DNA of 64,000 nucleotides from Porphyromonas sp. (GCA_029983505.1 JASBZK010000005.1:1-64000); one strand, 5' to 3'; shown: positions 7,535-17,033, counted from the first letter of the stretch. Numbers and translations: made by a program. Notes: a model not told the origin generated them from the letters alone.

Positions 7535-8559
7535 TTGCGCTCCTTTCTTTCAAAAAGTTTCATTCGCTCGAAGTACCGGTTTTTGCGCCCCAGGATGACG
7601 AACTCGAGCACCAGAAGCAAAATAGACGGGAAAAGGAAATACTGGTACACTTCGTTGTATGCCGAGTAAATGGTGGACTCGAGCTCTGTCTTTTCGAGCT
7701 TCTCGAGGCTCTTTTGGATCGCTCTGACGGAGCCGGAGACGTCTTCGGCGTGGATGAAGACTCCGCCTGCCGCGCTTGCGATTTCTTTGGCCATTTCGGT
7801 ATTCAGTTTGGTGACGACCATCTGACCGTTTTCGTCGGTGAGGTAGTTGCCGTCGCCCATCTTGATGGGACCGCCCTCCTCTGTGCCGACGCCGATGACG
7901 CTCACGAGGATGCCCTCTTTCTTGGCTGCTTCCACTTCGCCGATGGCGTCGCCGTCGTGGTTTTCGCCGTCCGTGATGATGACGATGGCTTTTTTGGCTT
8001 TATTGTCTTTCGAAAAACTGCGGCGTGCCATCCTCACCGCCTTGCCGATCTCGGTGCCTTGGGCTTCGATGAGATCGGGGGATGCGTTGTCGAGAAACAT
8101 CTTTGCGGAGATGAAGTCCGTCGTAATCGGCATCTGCACAAAGGCGTCGCCAGCAAAGAAGATAAGCCCGATCTTATTGTTACTCATCTTGTCAATCATT
8201 CTCGATACAATGTTCCTCGCCAAGGCAAGCCTGGAGGGGCTCGCATCCGTGGCGCGCATCGAGTTGGAGATGTCGAGCGCCACCATCATCTCTATGCCTT
8301 CGAGCTTCACTTTCTCGGTCTTCGCGCCCATCTGGGGACGTGCCAAGGCCAAAATCATAAGGGCGAAGGCAAAAAGGAGAATCAGATCTTTGCCCAACTT
8401 CCGCCGCAAAGAGAGGTCCGGCATCAAGTCTCTGACGAGGTCGGTCCGACCAAACTCTTTGAGTTTCTTCCTCTGCACGTGCGTGCGGTAGAGTACCGGG
8501 ACTATGAGCAGCACCGGCAAGAGGAGGAGGAAAAGCAGTTCGGGATATAAAAAACGCAT
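7531..8559 (-). CDS. batB: BatB, membrane von Willebrand factor A protein
   Basis: The 342-residue protein has two N-terminal membrane segments (about 5-22 and 58-76), a von Willebrand factor A domain (about 88-290) and a C-terminal membrane helix (about 305-325). The metal-ion-dependent adhesion site is intact: the DxSxS motif is ALDISNSM and the later Asp is in IIITDGENHDGD. BatA and BatB are paralogous VWA proteins thought to form a membrane complex with MoxR. Unlike the rest of the operon, a 202-base gap containing dispersed repeat modules separates it from batA. Confidence 0.92.
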   Translation of the reverse strand: MRFLYPELLFLLLLPVLLIVPVLYRTHVQRKKLKEFGRTDLVRDLMPDLSLRRKLGKDLILLFAFALMILALARPQMGAKTEKVKLEGIEMMVALDISNSMRATDASPSRLALARNIVSRMIDKMSNNKIGLIFFAGDAFVQMPITTDFISAKMFLDNASPDLIEAQGTEIGKAVRMARRSFSKDNKAKKAIVIITDGENHDGDAIGEVEAAKKEGILVSVIGVGTEEGGPIKMGDGNYLTDENGQMVVTKLNTEMAKEIASAAGGVFIHAEDVSGSVRAIQKSLEKLEKTELESTIYSAYNEVYQYFLFPSILLLVLEFVILGRKNRYFERMKLFERKERK

Positions 8560-8594
8560 TTAGTTCGGTCTAAAAGATATTCTGTATCAAAACC

Positions 8595-8700
8595 CGTCCG
8601 AAAGAGACCGGTACCGAGAGCATCGTCCCGGTACGTACCGCGTCCCAAAACCGCCCGTACCCGGAAGAAATTTTTGGTACGTGCAAGATTTTCGGGAGAC
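8595..8700. repeat. Intergenic palindromic modules (locus 2), inside the bat operon
   Basis: The gap between batA and batB carries GACCGGTACCGAGAG, CCCGGTACGTACCG, GCCCGTACCCGG and GGTACGTGCAAGATTTTC. These resemble the modules at the other 13 loci. Their location between two genes of one operon is notable, because elsewhere copies look like terminators. Confidence 0.6.
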
Positions 8701-8761
8701 TGAGGTCACTATACTATGGGCAAAAGGGGGTTCCATTTCGCGGAAGTTCGAGCGGGGAAAA

Positions 8762-9745
8762 TCAAGGAAGGCGTTTGAGCCACGTGTTGCGGAGGAGGAG
8801 TGCCAAGACCGCCAACCCGAGAGCGACCCAGAGGAAATCGGGGAAGAGCTCCGTCTTTTGGGTAAAGTTCTCTACTTTGAGCTTGACCTTCTCCATCCGG
8901 TCGATTTCGGCGTAAATCTCTTTGAGCTCTTTGTTGTCCGTGGCGCGGAAATACTGCCCGCCGGTGGTGTCTGCGATCTGCTTGAGCGAGGCTTCGTCTA
9001 TCTCCACGGGCATCATCATATACTCTATGCCCAGGAGTGTCTGCACTGGGGTGGGTGCTTCCCCCATCGTCCCCACGCCTATGGTGTAGACGCGTATCCC
9101 GAAGCTCTTGGCGATCTCTGCGGCGGTTGTTGGTGCGATGGCTCCGGCGTTATTGGTGCCGTCGGTGAGGAGAATCACCACTTTGCTCTCCCCTTTGGTC
9201 TCCTTGAGCCTGGAGATGCTCGTCGCCAGCCCGCTGCCGATGGCAGTGCCGTCGTCGAGGACGCCCAGCTCCACACCGCTGAGGAAATTTTGGACAATGG
9301 CGTGGTCGGTCGTCAGCGGAGCCTGGGTGTAGCTTTCGCCCGCGAAGACGACGAGACCGATGTTGTCATTCGGCCGGGAGGCGACGAACTCCTGTGCCAC
9401 CTCTTTGGCGGCTTCGATGCGGTTCGGCTTGAGGTCTTGGGCAAGCATACTCCCGGAGACGTCCAAGGCGAGCATGATATTGATCCCCTCCGTCTCCCGC
9501 GTCGAGCGGCTGTCGGTGGTCTGGGGACGCGCCATGGCAATGACGGCAAAGACGAAGCTCACCAAGAGCAGCGCCTCCGGCAGCCAATGCAGACGCGAGC
9601 GAAGGGTCGCTTTGAATCCGCGAAAAGCACCTGTGGACGAGAGCGTGAAAGTGGCCGGGGTGCGGAGTCTCATCACGAATAGGGCGACGAGAAGCGGCAC
9701 GGCAAGGAACAGGAGGAAAAAGAGCGGGTGTGCAAACGTGATCAT
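8762..9745 (-). CDS. batA: BatA, membrane von Willebrand factor A protein
   Basis: The 327-residue product has the BatA layout: a short N-terminal membrane segment, a second one at about 55-75, a VWA domain (about 85-275) with intact adhesion-site residues (ALDVSGSM, later LLTDGTNNAG) and a C-terminal helix (about 303-320). It is paralogous to BatB. Its start codon overlaps the stop of the upstream membrane protein by four bases. The family works with the MoxR ATPase in the cytoplasmic membrane; the role is inferred from that association. Confidence 0.92.
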   Translation of the reverse strand: MITFAHPLFFLLFLAVPLLVALFVMRLRTPATFTLSSTGAFRGFKATLRSRLHWLPEALLLVSFVFAVIAMARPQTTDSRSTRETEGINIMLALDVSGSMLAQDLKPNRIEAAKEVAQEFVASRPNDNIGLVVFAGESYTQAPLTTDHAIVQNFLSGVELGVLDDGTAIGSGLATSISRLKETKGESKVVILLTDGTNNAGAIAPTTAAEIAKSFGIRVYTIGVGTMGEAPTPVQTLLGIEYMMMPVEIDEASLKQIADTTGGQYFRATDNKELKEIYAEIDRMEKVKLKVENFTQKTELFPDFLWVALGLAVLALLLRNTWLKRLP

Positions 9746-10734
9746 ACGTCAGAACTTCCTCCTTTCTCCGACTCTGTCTCGTCCGAGACCTTGGCCTTTT
9801 CTTTTTGGACTTCTTCCACGAAGCCGAGGGAGACTTGCCACAGACCGATGTTTTCGTCCTGGGTGGGGGCGTACTTGGCGAACTTCGCGAAGTCCGCCGT
9901 CTCGAGGATCCGGCGCAGGTCTCGGGACAGCTCACTCTCTTTGTCCCCGAGGGCACGGAAGGACTCAAGGATTTCCGAGGAGGTTTTTTCGGACGTGTCT
10001 ATGCCGTAGACGCGGTGAATGAAGCGGCGCAAAATGTCCGTCATACCGGTGTAGTAGTCTTTGACGCGGTTGTCCTCGATGAGACCGGAGCTCTTGAGCT
10101 CGTTCATACCTTCGATAGCCTCCTCGTAGGGGTCGCGCAGAGGCTCCGGAGATGGTGCTTCCGAGTCCCCTTTCTTAGGACGGTGCGCGTACTTTTTCCA
10201 CAGAAAGTATGCAGCTATGCAGAGCAGTACGAATGCAAGCAGGGCAAAGAGTACGCCGATGTAATCTTTCCACACGAAGTCGGGCTGCCACTGCCCTTTG
10301 AGATCCGCGAATTTCTCGGGGTAATCCACGTCTACGGGGACGGTATTCACGATGAGTATCGGTGCCGACTGCGCGCGGTAGACGTCGCCCCCCACCATCG
10401 CGGCGATGTTGCGGAGCTCGTAGGAGGCGGAGTCGAACGAGGTGAGTGTGACGTGATAGATGTACTCTTGGAGCGTTTCCGTAATGGTGGCGGAGTCGGA
10501 GAGAGAGATGCCCTTTATCTCCACTCCGGTGACAAGGGTGTCGGCGGGCAGGGTCAGCTCCACGTGCGCCCCTTTGGGGTGGGAGACGCGGACTTCGAGC
10601 GTGGTCTCCTCTCCGATGAGAATCTTGGGGGGATCGAGTTTCGCATTCACTTGCGGGGTCTGCCCTTTTGCCACAAAGGCGGCAAGGGAGAGACACAAGG
10701 CGGATAGCAGGAACAAAAAGGGTCTTTTGGTCAT
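9742..10734 (-). CDS. Bat-operon membrane protein of unknown function
   Basis: The 330-residue protein starts with a signal peptide (MTKRPFLFLLSALCLSLAAF...KGQ), has a beta-rich periplasmic domain (about 25-165) resembling one BatD unit, a membrane helix (about 178-200) and a cytoplasmic helical part. Genes with this build usually lie between DUF58 and batA in Bacteroidota. The reading frame is open for 42 more codons upstream into the DUF58 gene, but that extension has no signal peptide and I reject it. It sits two bases after the DUF58 stop and overlaps batA by four bases. Confidence 0.82.
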   Translation of the reverse strand: MTKRPFLFLLSALCLSLAAFVAKGQTPQVNAKLDPPKILIGEETTLEVRVSHPKGAHVELTLPADTLVTGVEIKGISLSDSATITETLQEYIYHVTLTSFDSASYELRNIAAMVGGDVYRAQSAPILIVNTVPVDVDYPEKFADLKGQWQPDFVWKDYIGVLFALLAFVLLCIAAYFLWKKYAHRPKKGDSEAPSPEPLRDPYEEAIEGMNELKSSGLIEDNRVKDYYTGMTDILRRFIHRVYGIDTSEKTSSEILESFRALGDKESELSRDLRRILETADFAKFAKYAPTQDENIGLWQVSLGFVEEVQKEKAKVSDETESEKGGSSDV

Positions 10735-10736
10735 AG

Positions 10737-11615
10737 TCAGCTTCTGCGACTGAATAGGTTCTGAAGCGCGGGGACATAGTCCGCATTCGTCGCCACGGAG
10801 CCAAACCTGACGTCGTAGCGGCGGAAGATGGTGCGGAAGCGGTTCGCAGTCTCCTCCCAAAAGCGGCGGTACGTCTCCCTCACTCTCTGTGAGGAACTGT
10901 CGATGACGAGCGTCTCGCCCGTCTCCGCATCCCGCACCGTGAGCAGCCCTACGCTCGGTAATGTCGCCTCATGCTCGTCGTAGACCTGCATCGCCATCAC
11001 GTCGTGTTTGCGGCGGACGATGGAGAGGGTGCGGTCGTAACCGCTTTCGTCGATGAAGTCGCTGAGGACGAATACGGTGGCGCGTTTCTTTTGGACGTTA
11101 TTGGCGAAGACGAGAGCCTGAGAGAGGTCGGTGCCGGGCTCCTCCGCTTCGAGGGTCAGGATTTCGTCCAAAATGTGGAGGACGTGCTTCCGACCTTTGC
11201 CCGGGGGTATGAACTTCTCCACCTTGTTGGAGTAAAAGATGACGCCGACTTTGTCGTTATTCGTGATGGTGCTGAATGCGAGTGTGCCGGCAATCTCGGC
11301 GATGAGCTGCCGCTTCGTCCGCCCGGAGGTGCCGAAGAGTCCGCTCTTGGAGACGTCGACGAGGAGGAGCATCGTCAGCTCGCGCTCCTCTTCGTAGACT
11401 TTGATGAAAGGCTTGGCATAGCGCGCGGTGACGTTCCAGTCGATGTCGCGTACGTCGTCCCCTATCCGGTACTCCCGGACTTCGGAGAAGGACATACCTC
11501 TCCCCTTGAATGCACTCCGATAGGCACCCGAGAAAATGTTTTGGGAGAGACGGTTCGCCTTTATCTCGATCTTTCGGATCTTTCGGAGGAGTTCGCTGCG
11601 GTCGTGGGTTTCCAT
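10737..11615 (-). CDS. DUF58 domain protein of the MoxR/Bat operon
   Basis: The 292-residue protein is a soluble DUF58 protein with the hallmark segment FSEVREYRIGDDVRDIDW (about residues 43-60) and a degenerate VWA-like fold (LLLVDVSKSGLFG at about 82-94). DUF58 proteins are almost always next to moxR and are thought to be client or partner proteins of the ATPase. It lies 23 bases after moxR and two bases before the next gene. Confidence 0.92.
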   Translation of the reverse strand: METHDRSELLRKIRKIEIKANRLSQNIFSGAYRSAFKGRGMSFSEVREYRIGDDVRDIDWNVTARYAKPFIKVYEEERELTMLLLVDVSKSGLFGTSGRTKRQLIAEIAGTLAFSTITNNDKVGVIFYSNKVEKFIPPGKGRKHVLHILDEILTLEAEEPGTDLSQALVFANNVQKKRATVFVLSDFIDESGYDRTLSIVRRKHDVMAMQVYDEHEATLPSVGLLTVRDAETGETLVIDSSSQRVRETYRRFWEETANRFRTIFRRYDVRFGSVATNADYVPALQNLFSRRS

Positions 11616-11638
11616 ATGTCGGATCTTTTCCCTACGAA

Positions 11639-12643
11639 TCAGGGTACTTCGACCTTATTGAGGATCTCGGAGACGATTTCGTCCGGTACAAGGTTATCGG
11701 CTTCGGCCTCATAGCTGAGCGCCACGCGGTGACGGAGGACGTCGTGGCAGACCGCCCTGACGTCTTCGGGGATGACGTACCCTCTGTGTTTGATGAAGGC
11801 ATAAGCCCGCGCGGCAAGCGCGAGGTTAATGGAGGCACGGGGAGACGCACCGTTGGCGATCATTCCTTTGAGCTCCTTCAGCCCCGCCTCTTCGGGGTAA
11901 CGCGTCGCGAAGACGATGTCGATGATGTACTTGTGTATCTTTTCGTCGATGTAGACTTTGTGGACTACGTCGCGCGCCCGGAGGATCTCGGCGGTGGACA
12001 CCACGGGCGTGACCTTGGCTTTGTCACGGGCGATCTGGGAGGAGACGATGCTCATCTCTTCGGCTTTCGTGGGGTAGCCGACGTTGACTTTGAGCATAAA
12101 GCGGTCGCTCTGAGCTTCGGGAAGGGCATAGGTGCCTTCCTGGTCGATGGGGTTTTGGGTGGCCATTACGAGGAATGGCTTGGGCAGGGCAAACGTCTCG
12201 TCTGCTATCGTCACCTGACGCTCCTGCATCGCTTCAAGAAGCGCACTCTGCACCTTGGCCGGGGCGCGGTTGATTTCGTCCGCGAGGACGAGGTTGGAGA
12301 AGATCGGCCCTTTTTTGATGCTGAAGGTCTCGTTTTTCTGGCTGTATATCTGTGTGCCGATGACGTCGGCCGGCAGAAGGTCGGGCGTGAACTGGATGCG
12401 GCTGAAGTCTGCCTCCATAAGCTCCGCCAGGGTCTTGATGGCGAGTGTCTTGGCCAAGCCGGGAACCCCTTCGAGGAGGATGTGTCCATCGGCGAGAAGC
12501 CCTATAAGGAGACTCTCGCGGAGGTGCTTCTGCCCCACGATGACCCGTCCCATGCCTTGCTCGAGGAGGTCGAGGAAGCCGCTTTCCCTTTCGATGACTT
12601 CGCTCAGCTCTCTGACGTTTACGGCGCTGTTGTCGTTAACCAT
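11639..12643 (-). CDS. moxR: MoxR-family AAA+ ATPase
   Basis: The 334-residue protein has an AAA+ core. The Walker A region reads EGVPGLAKT (about 72-80), Walker B is LADEINRAPAKVQ (about 137-149), and sensor 1 is VMATQNPIDQEGTY (about 178-191). MoxR ATPases act as chaperones for VWA proteins, which fits the DUF58 and BatA/BatB neighbours. It is the first gene of the long minus-strand run and has a good promoter upstream at 12707-12739. Confidence 0.94.
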   Translation of the reverse strand: MVNDNSAVNVRELSEVIERESGFLDLLEQGMGRVIVGQKHLRESLLIGLLADGHILLEGVPGLAKTLAIKTLAELMEADFSRIQFTPDLLPADVIGTQIYSQKNETFSIKKGPIFSNLVLADEINRAPAKVQSALLEAMQERQVTIADETFALPKPFLVMATQNPIDQEGTYALPEAQSDRFMLKVNVGYPTKAEEMSIVSSQIARDKAKVTPVVSTAEILRARDVVHKVYIDEKIHKYIIDIVFATRYPEEAGLKELKGMIANGASPRASINLALAARAYAFIKHRGYVIPEDVRAVCHDVLRHRVALSYEAEADNLVPDEIVSEILNKVEVP

Positions 12644-12706
12644 ATCTTTGTGTCGTTTTGGTGTTGGCGCTAAAATTTCTTCCCCTCCGCCCTCTATTCG
12701 GAACTA

Positions 12707-12739
12707 CAAATATACTAATTCTTAGGGGCTGTTTGCAAA
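12707..12739 (-). promoter_or_regulatory. Promoter of the moxR-bat operon
   Basis: On the minus strand TTTG (12736-12739), a 21-base spacer and TATATTTG (12707-12714) fit the Bacteroidota promoter. The moxR start is 64 bases downstream. The -33 element lies close to the pckA terminator. Confidence 0.6.
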
Positions 12740-12743
12740 CGAA

Positions 12744-12782
12744 AAAGGCTCTGTCGGAGGCGGAAACCCCGGCAGAGCCTTT
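12744..12782 (-). terminator. Terminator after pckA
   Basis: AAAGGCTCTG pairs with CAGAGCCTTT around a GC-rich centre. On the minus strand the stem ends in CCTTTTTCG. It lies 24 bases after the pckA stop and just upstream of the moxR promoter. Confidence 0.85.
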
Positions 12783-12805
12783 ATTTATAGGACTTTAAGA
12801 TTAGC

Positions 12806-14413
12806 TTAGAGCTTAGGACCGGCTGCTACAAGCGCCTTGCCTGCCTCGTTGCCCGTGAACTTCACGAAGTTCTTTTGGAAACGCTCTGCGAGGTCTTTAG
12901 CTTTCTTTTCCCATTCGCTTGCGTCCGCATAAGTGTCGCGGGGGTCAAGGATGGCGGGGTCTACGCCGGGAAGCGCTGTGGGCACCTTGAAGTTGAAGAA
13001 GGGGATGGACTTCGTGGGCGCCTTGTCGATGGAGCCGTCGAGGATGGCGTCGATGATGCCTCTCGTGTCCTTGATGGAGATGCGCTTGCCGGAGCCGTTC
13101 CAGCCCGTATTCACGAGGTAAGCGGTAGAGCCGTTTGCCTCCATTTTCTTCACGAGCTCTTCAGCGTACTTCGTGGGGTGGAGTGAGAGGAATGCCGCGC
13201 CGAAGCATGCAGAGAATGTGGGGGTAGGCTCGGTGATGCCGCGCTCGGTACCTGCGAGCTTGGCGGTAAAGCCGCTGAGGAAATAGTACTTTGTCTGCTC
13301 GGGGGTGAGGATGGAGACGGGAGGCAGCACGCCGAATGCGTCCGCAGAGAGGAAGATCACCTTATTGGCAGGACCTGCTTTGGAGACGGGCTTGACGATG
13401 TTGTCGATGTGGTAGATCGGGTAGGAGACACGCGTATTTTCGGTCACGCTCTTGTCCGTGAAGTCGATCTTGCCGTCCTTGTCCACGGTGACGTTTTCGA
13501 GGAGTGCGTCGCGGCGGATGGCCTTGTAGATATCGGGTTCGCTCTCCTTGGAGAGGTTGATCACTTTAGCGTAGCAACCGCCTTCGAAGTTGAAGATACC
13601 GTCTTCGTCCCAACCGTGTTCGTCATCGCCGATGAGTTTACGCTTCGGGTCGGTGGAGAGGGTCGTCTTGCCGGTGCCGGAGAGACCGAAGAAGATGGCC
13701 GTCTCGGTGCCTTCCATATTGGTGTTTGCGGAGCAGTGCATGGATGCCATACCTGCGAGGGGGAGACGGTAGTTCATGTAGGAGAACATCCCTTTCTTCA
13801 TCTCGCCGCCGTACCAGGTATTGATGATGACCTGAATCTTCTCGGTGAGGTTAAAGACGACAGCCGTCTCCGAGTTCAGTCCGAGCTCCTTGTAGTTTTC
13901 GACCTTGGCTTTGGAGGCGTTGAGGATGAGGAAGTCGGGTTCGCCGAAGTCCTTGAGTTCTTCTTCCGTGGGGCGGATGAACATATTCTTCACGAAGTGT
14001 GCCTGCCAAGCCACTTCCATCACGAAGCGGAGTTTGAGGCGGGAAGAGGGGTTGGCGCCGCAGAAGGCATCCACTACGTAGAGTTTTTTGCCGGAGAGTT
14101 CGTCGGTGGCGATCTTCTTGATCGTCTTCCAGGCTTCTTCGGTTACGGGCTTATTGTCGTTCTTGTATTCGTCGCTGGTCCACCAGATCGTGTCGCGGCT
14201 GGTGTCGTCCATCACGAAGAATTTATCTTTGGGCGAGCGGCCGGTGAAGACACCGGTCATCACGTTCACGGCGCCAAGCTCGGTCACTTGTCCGCGTTCG
14301 TAGCCTTCGAGTTCGGGTCTTGTTTCTTCAGCGTAGAGCTGATCGTAAGAGGGGTTATAGACTATTTCGGTCGCACCCTTGATGCCATACTTTTCTAAAT
14401 CTACTTTAGCCAT
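12806..14413 (-). CDS. pckA: Phosphoenolpyruvate carboxykinase (ATP)
   Basis: The 535-residue protein is an ATP-type PEP carboxykinase. It carries the substrate-binding TGRSPKDKF (about 58-66), the PEPCK-specific segment [12 protein letters not shown] (P-loop about 243-251) and the metal-binding GDDEHGWDE. The enzyme interconverts oxaloacetate and PEP; in anaerobic Bacteroidota it often runs in the carboxylating direction, fixing CO2 on the way to succinate or propionate. I start at [10 protein letters not shown], which fits family length; the frame stays open 48 codons further upstream through the promoter region. Confidence 0.96.
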   Translation of the reverse strand: MAKVDLEKYGIKGATEIVYNPSYDQLYAEETRPELEGYERGQVTELGAVNVMTGVFTGRSPKDKFFVMDDTSRDTIWWTSDEYKNDNKPVTEEAWKTIKKIATDELSGKKLYVVDAFCGANPSSRLKLRFVMEVAWQAHFVKNMFIRPTEEELKDFGEPDFLILNASKAKVENYKELGLNSETAVVFNLTEKIQVIINTWYGGEMKKGMFSYMNYRLPLAGMASMHCSANTNMEGTETAIFFGLSGTGKTTLSTDPKRKLIGDDEHGWDEDGIFNFEGGCYAKVINLSKESEPDIYKAIRRDALLENVTVDKDGKIDFTDKSVTENTRVSYPIYHIDNIVKPVSKAGPANKVIFLSADAFGVLPPVSILTPEQTKYYFLSGFTAKLAGTERGITEPTPTFSACFGAAFLSLHPTKYAEELVKKMEANGSTAYLVNTGWNGSGKRISIKDTRGIIDAILDGSIDKAPTKSIPFFNFKVPTALPGVDPAILDPRDTYADASEWEKKAKDLAERFQKNFVKFTGNEAGKALVAAGPKL

Positions 14414-14506
14414 GGTATGTGTAAAAGTGTATGTATGTGAAGTGTAAAAAGTTCGTGTTCTCTCTCGGGAAAAATCTGCTTTAGGTCCCCCTTTCGAAAT
14501 GCAAGG

Positions 14507-14538
14507 CAAATATAGAAATAATTCTTGTAATAGCCAAA
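14507..14538 (-). promoter_or_regulatory. Promoter of pckA
   Basis: On the minus strand TTTG (14535-14538), a 20-base spacer and TATATTTG (14507-14514) match the Bacteroidota consensus well. The untranslated leader to 14413 is about 85-90 bases. Confidence 0.65.
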
Positions 14539-14569
14539 AGACGATTGTCCTCAGCACTTTCCTTGGTGT

Positions 14570-16645
14570 CTACCGAACTATGATTTCGTCCGTGAAGAGC
14601 CAGACGCCTCTCTTGTGCGGCTTCGCTTCGCAGCGGATATATCGGGTGATGAGGGGCTTCCCGTCCTCCGAAACCCACGAGTAGGTCTTGTAGTCCACCG
14701 GACGGGTCTCGTCCGTGACGTGGGTAACGGAGGTCAGTTTTTCGAATCTCTTTCCATCTTCCGAGACGTAGAAGGTTACTTCCTCAGGGAGAAACACCCC
14801 GGGATCTTTGACCTGCATGAAGTCCAAGCTTATTTCCCGCACTGCCATACTCTTGCCGAGGTCGACCGTGACATCGATGCCCGAAGGAATGAACCCTTGC
14901 CACAAGCCGTCGCTATAGCTCCATCCGCCCCGTTTGCCGTCGGTGAGGGCTGCCCCCCCGCCCGCTTCGTACTGTGGCGCATAGGGCTTCGCATAAGTGA
15001 CCCTTTTGCCAATCGCCAAATGGGGCTCCGAGGAGACGGCTTTCGTCCGATTGCCAACCTCCTTTGCGAGATCAAAAGTACGGTATCCAGCTGCCCTCAG
15101 TCGGGTCAAAGCCTTGAGCGCCTTGCTTCTGAAGCTCGGGTAGTCTTTCCCCTCCGTCGGGCTCCAAGCAATTTCGGACAGAGCCAGAAGGCGGGGGTAG
15201 AGCATATATTCGAGATGCGCAGCTGTCGGGACGTATTCGGTCCAAAGGTTGGCCTGTACGCCTTTGATGCGCTCTGCCTCCTCTGGTGTCAGTCCGGAGG
15301 GTACGGGGTCGTAAGCGTAGACCTTCTCCAGCGGGAGGTAGCCGCCTATGGCTTCCGGCTCACGGGTCGGGTCGTCTTGGTACTGATCGAAGTAGCAGAA
15401 AGCTCCGGGTGTCATAATGGCGTTATTGCCCTGCTTTACTGCCGTCAAGGCTCCTTCCGTCCCTCTCCAAGTCATCACCGTGGCGCCGTGACTAAGTCCG
15501 CCCTCCGTGATTTCGTCCCAGCCGATGATCTTTCTGCCTTTTTTCTCCACAAATTCCTGCACTCTGCGGATGAAGTAACTCTGAAGCTCGTCGGTGTCCC
15601 GGAGGTGTTCCTCTTCCATCCTCCTACGGCAGAGGGGACAGTCCTTCCAAGACGCTTTGCCGGCCTCATCGCCTCCGATGTGTAGGTACTCGGAGGGAAA
15701 TAGTTCCATCACTTCCGTAAGTACGTCTTCCAAGAAGTGAAACGTCTCCTCGTTGCCCGCGCAGAAATCTGCCTCTTTGTACGGCTCGTGCGTACAGGAG
15801 AGCCAGGGGTAGGCCGTCAGTACTTCTTCGCTGTGCCCGGGCAGCTCTATCTCCGGCACGATCGTAATCTGCCTGGTGCGGGCGTACCGTACCAGTTCCC
15901 GAATATCCTCCTTCGAGAAGTATCCGCCGTAGGCTCCGGGAGTGCCTTTGGGAAGGTACTTACGGCTTCCCGCCCACCACTTTTTCCACAGGGCTTCGTC
16001 CCTCCACGCCGCGAAGTCGGTCAGTAGCGGGTACTTCTCGATCTCTATCCGCCAGCCCGCGGCGTCCGTGAGATGGAGGTGGAGGCGGTTGAGCTTGAGA
16101 CGTGCCATAGCGTCGATTTCTTTCTTTATGACCTCTTTGCCAAAGAAATGGCGGGAGACGTCGAGCATCAAGCCCCGATAACCGAACCTCGGCTCGTCCG
16201 TGATTTCTACAAATGGAATCTCAGTACCGGCCTCTTTTAGCGAAAGAAGCGTCTGCAGCCCGTAAAAAAGTCCCGCTTCTCCGGTCGCTTCGATAGTTAT
16301 CCCTTTCCCCGAGACGCGTAGCACGTACCCTTCCGGGGACGACACTCCGGGAAGTGTGTCTTTGAGTCTGATGTTTAGTCGACTAAGCGACTTCTCTTTG
16401 TCGCTTGCTGCCGGAACCGATCCGCACGTCTTCAGATAGTCACTCAGACGCACCCGTATCTCGGCAGGCGCGTCGATGACCGGTTTGTCGCTTGCCCGAA
16501 GCCGAAATACCCCGCTCCCGGGGACTACGTGCTTGGGGCGCGGGATGACGGGCAAATCGGCGACCTGCGCGGCGGACTCTGTGGGGAGTGATGAGAAGAG
16601 TATGAGGAGTACGAGAAGGGCGATTCTGCCGTAAAAACGTGCCAT
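14570..16645 (-). CDS. Beta-N-acetylhexosaminidase, GH20 family
   Basis: The 691-residue secreted enzyme has a signal peptide (ending ESAAQ), a GH20 N-terminal domain (about 30-150), a TIM barrel (about 153-510) with the catalytic pair D326-E327 in LHIGGDEAG, and a C-terminal discoidin-like carbohydrate-binding domain (about 560-690). It removes terminal GlcNAc or GalNAc from glycans, in keeping with host glycoprotein use or peptidoglycan recycling. The hexosamine kinase-like gene at 2299 could act on such sugars, but the two are not adjacent. It is monocistronic. Confidence 0.94.
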   Translation of the reverse strand: MARFYGRIALLVLLILFSSLPTESAAQVADLPVIPRPKHVVPGSGVFRLRASDKPVIDAPAEIRVRLSDYLKTCGSVPAASDKEKSLSRLNIRLKDTLPGVSSPEGYVLRVSGKGITIEATGEAGLFYGLQTLLSLKEAGTEIPFVEITDEPRFGYRGLMLDVSRHFFGKEVIKKEIDAMARLKLNRLHLHLTDAAGWRIEIEKYPLLTDFAAWRDEALWKKWWAGSRKYLPKGTPGAYGGYFSKEDIRELVRYARTRQITIVPEIELPGHSEEVLTAYPWLSCTHEPYKEADFCAGNEETFHFLEDVLTEVMELFPSEYLHIGGDEAGKASWKDCPLCRRRMEEEHLRDTDELQSYFIRRVQEFVEKKGRKIIGWDEITEGGLSHGATVMTWRGTEGALTAVKQGNNAIMTPGAFCYFDQYQDDPTREPEAIGGYLPLEKVYAYDPVPSGLTPEEAERIKGVQANLWTEYVPTAAHLEYMLYPRLLALSEIAWSPTEGKDYPSFRSKALKALTRLRAAGYRTFDLAKEVGNRTKAVSSEPHLAIGKRVTYAKPYAPQYEAGGGAALTDGKRGGWSYSDGLWQGFIPSGIDVTVDLGKSMAVREISLDFMQVKDPGVFLPEEVTFYVSEDGKRFEKLTSVTHVTDETRPVDYKTYSWVSEDGKPLITRYIRCEAKPHKRGVWLFTDEIIVR

Positions 16646-16728
16646 AGGTGCTTGGTGCGATTGTTGAGCCTAAAGGTACCCAAAAATGGACACCTCCGGG
16701 GGCTCGGACGCACCTCAAAGGATGGTAT

Positions 16729-17033
16729 ACGCATTAGAAACTTTGTGGACAAAGAATCACGGAATAAAGCCCCGGAGGGGCGGGCGGCGCCCAACGGGCC
16801 GCAACATTGGTGACCCGCCCCCCCCGGGGGGGGGGGGCGGCTCCAACGGAGCCGAATCTTGGTAGACCGGCACGAAGACCGCGTTAGCGGTCGATGTGCC
16901 GGGGACGGGACGTTTTTTCTTGATTTCTGTGGCTGTGTCCAGTGTTTTGTGGAGCAAAACACTTTTGACACACCCACCCCGCCCCTACGGGGCTTTACAT
17001 ACAAACAATAATCTCGAAATGTTTCTAATGCGT
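16729..17033. repeat. 305-base inverted-repeat element with nested hairpins
   Basis: The ends are exact inverted repeats: ACGCATTAGAAAC (16729-16741) and GTTTCTAATGCGT (17021-17033). Inside them lies a second inverted pair, near AAAGCCCCGGAGGGGCGGG (about 16767-16785) and CCCGCCCCTACGGGGCTTT (about 16977-16995). The core has local hairpins, including CCGGCAC/GTGCCGG around GACCGC-GTTA-GCGGTC and GTGTTTTG/CAAAACAC. No convincing gene lies within. It looks like a non-autonomous palindromic element (MITE or REP-like) and fills most of the 566-base gap at 16646-17211. No target-site duplication is obvious. Confidence 0.6.
16818..16837. repeat. C8-G12 homopolymer tract
   Basis: A run of eight C is followed directly by twelve G within the palindromic element. 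Such tracts change length by slippage and are also hard to sequence, so the exact count is uncertain. Confidence 0.75.

Noticed and set aside
9742..10860. Upstream start for the Bat-operon membrane protein at 10860
   Set aside because: The extra 42 codons overlap the DUF58 gene and hide the signal peptide; ATG at 10734 gives a proper signal peptide and two-base spacing.
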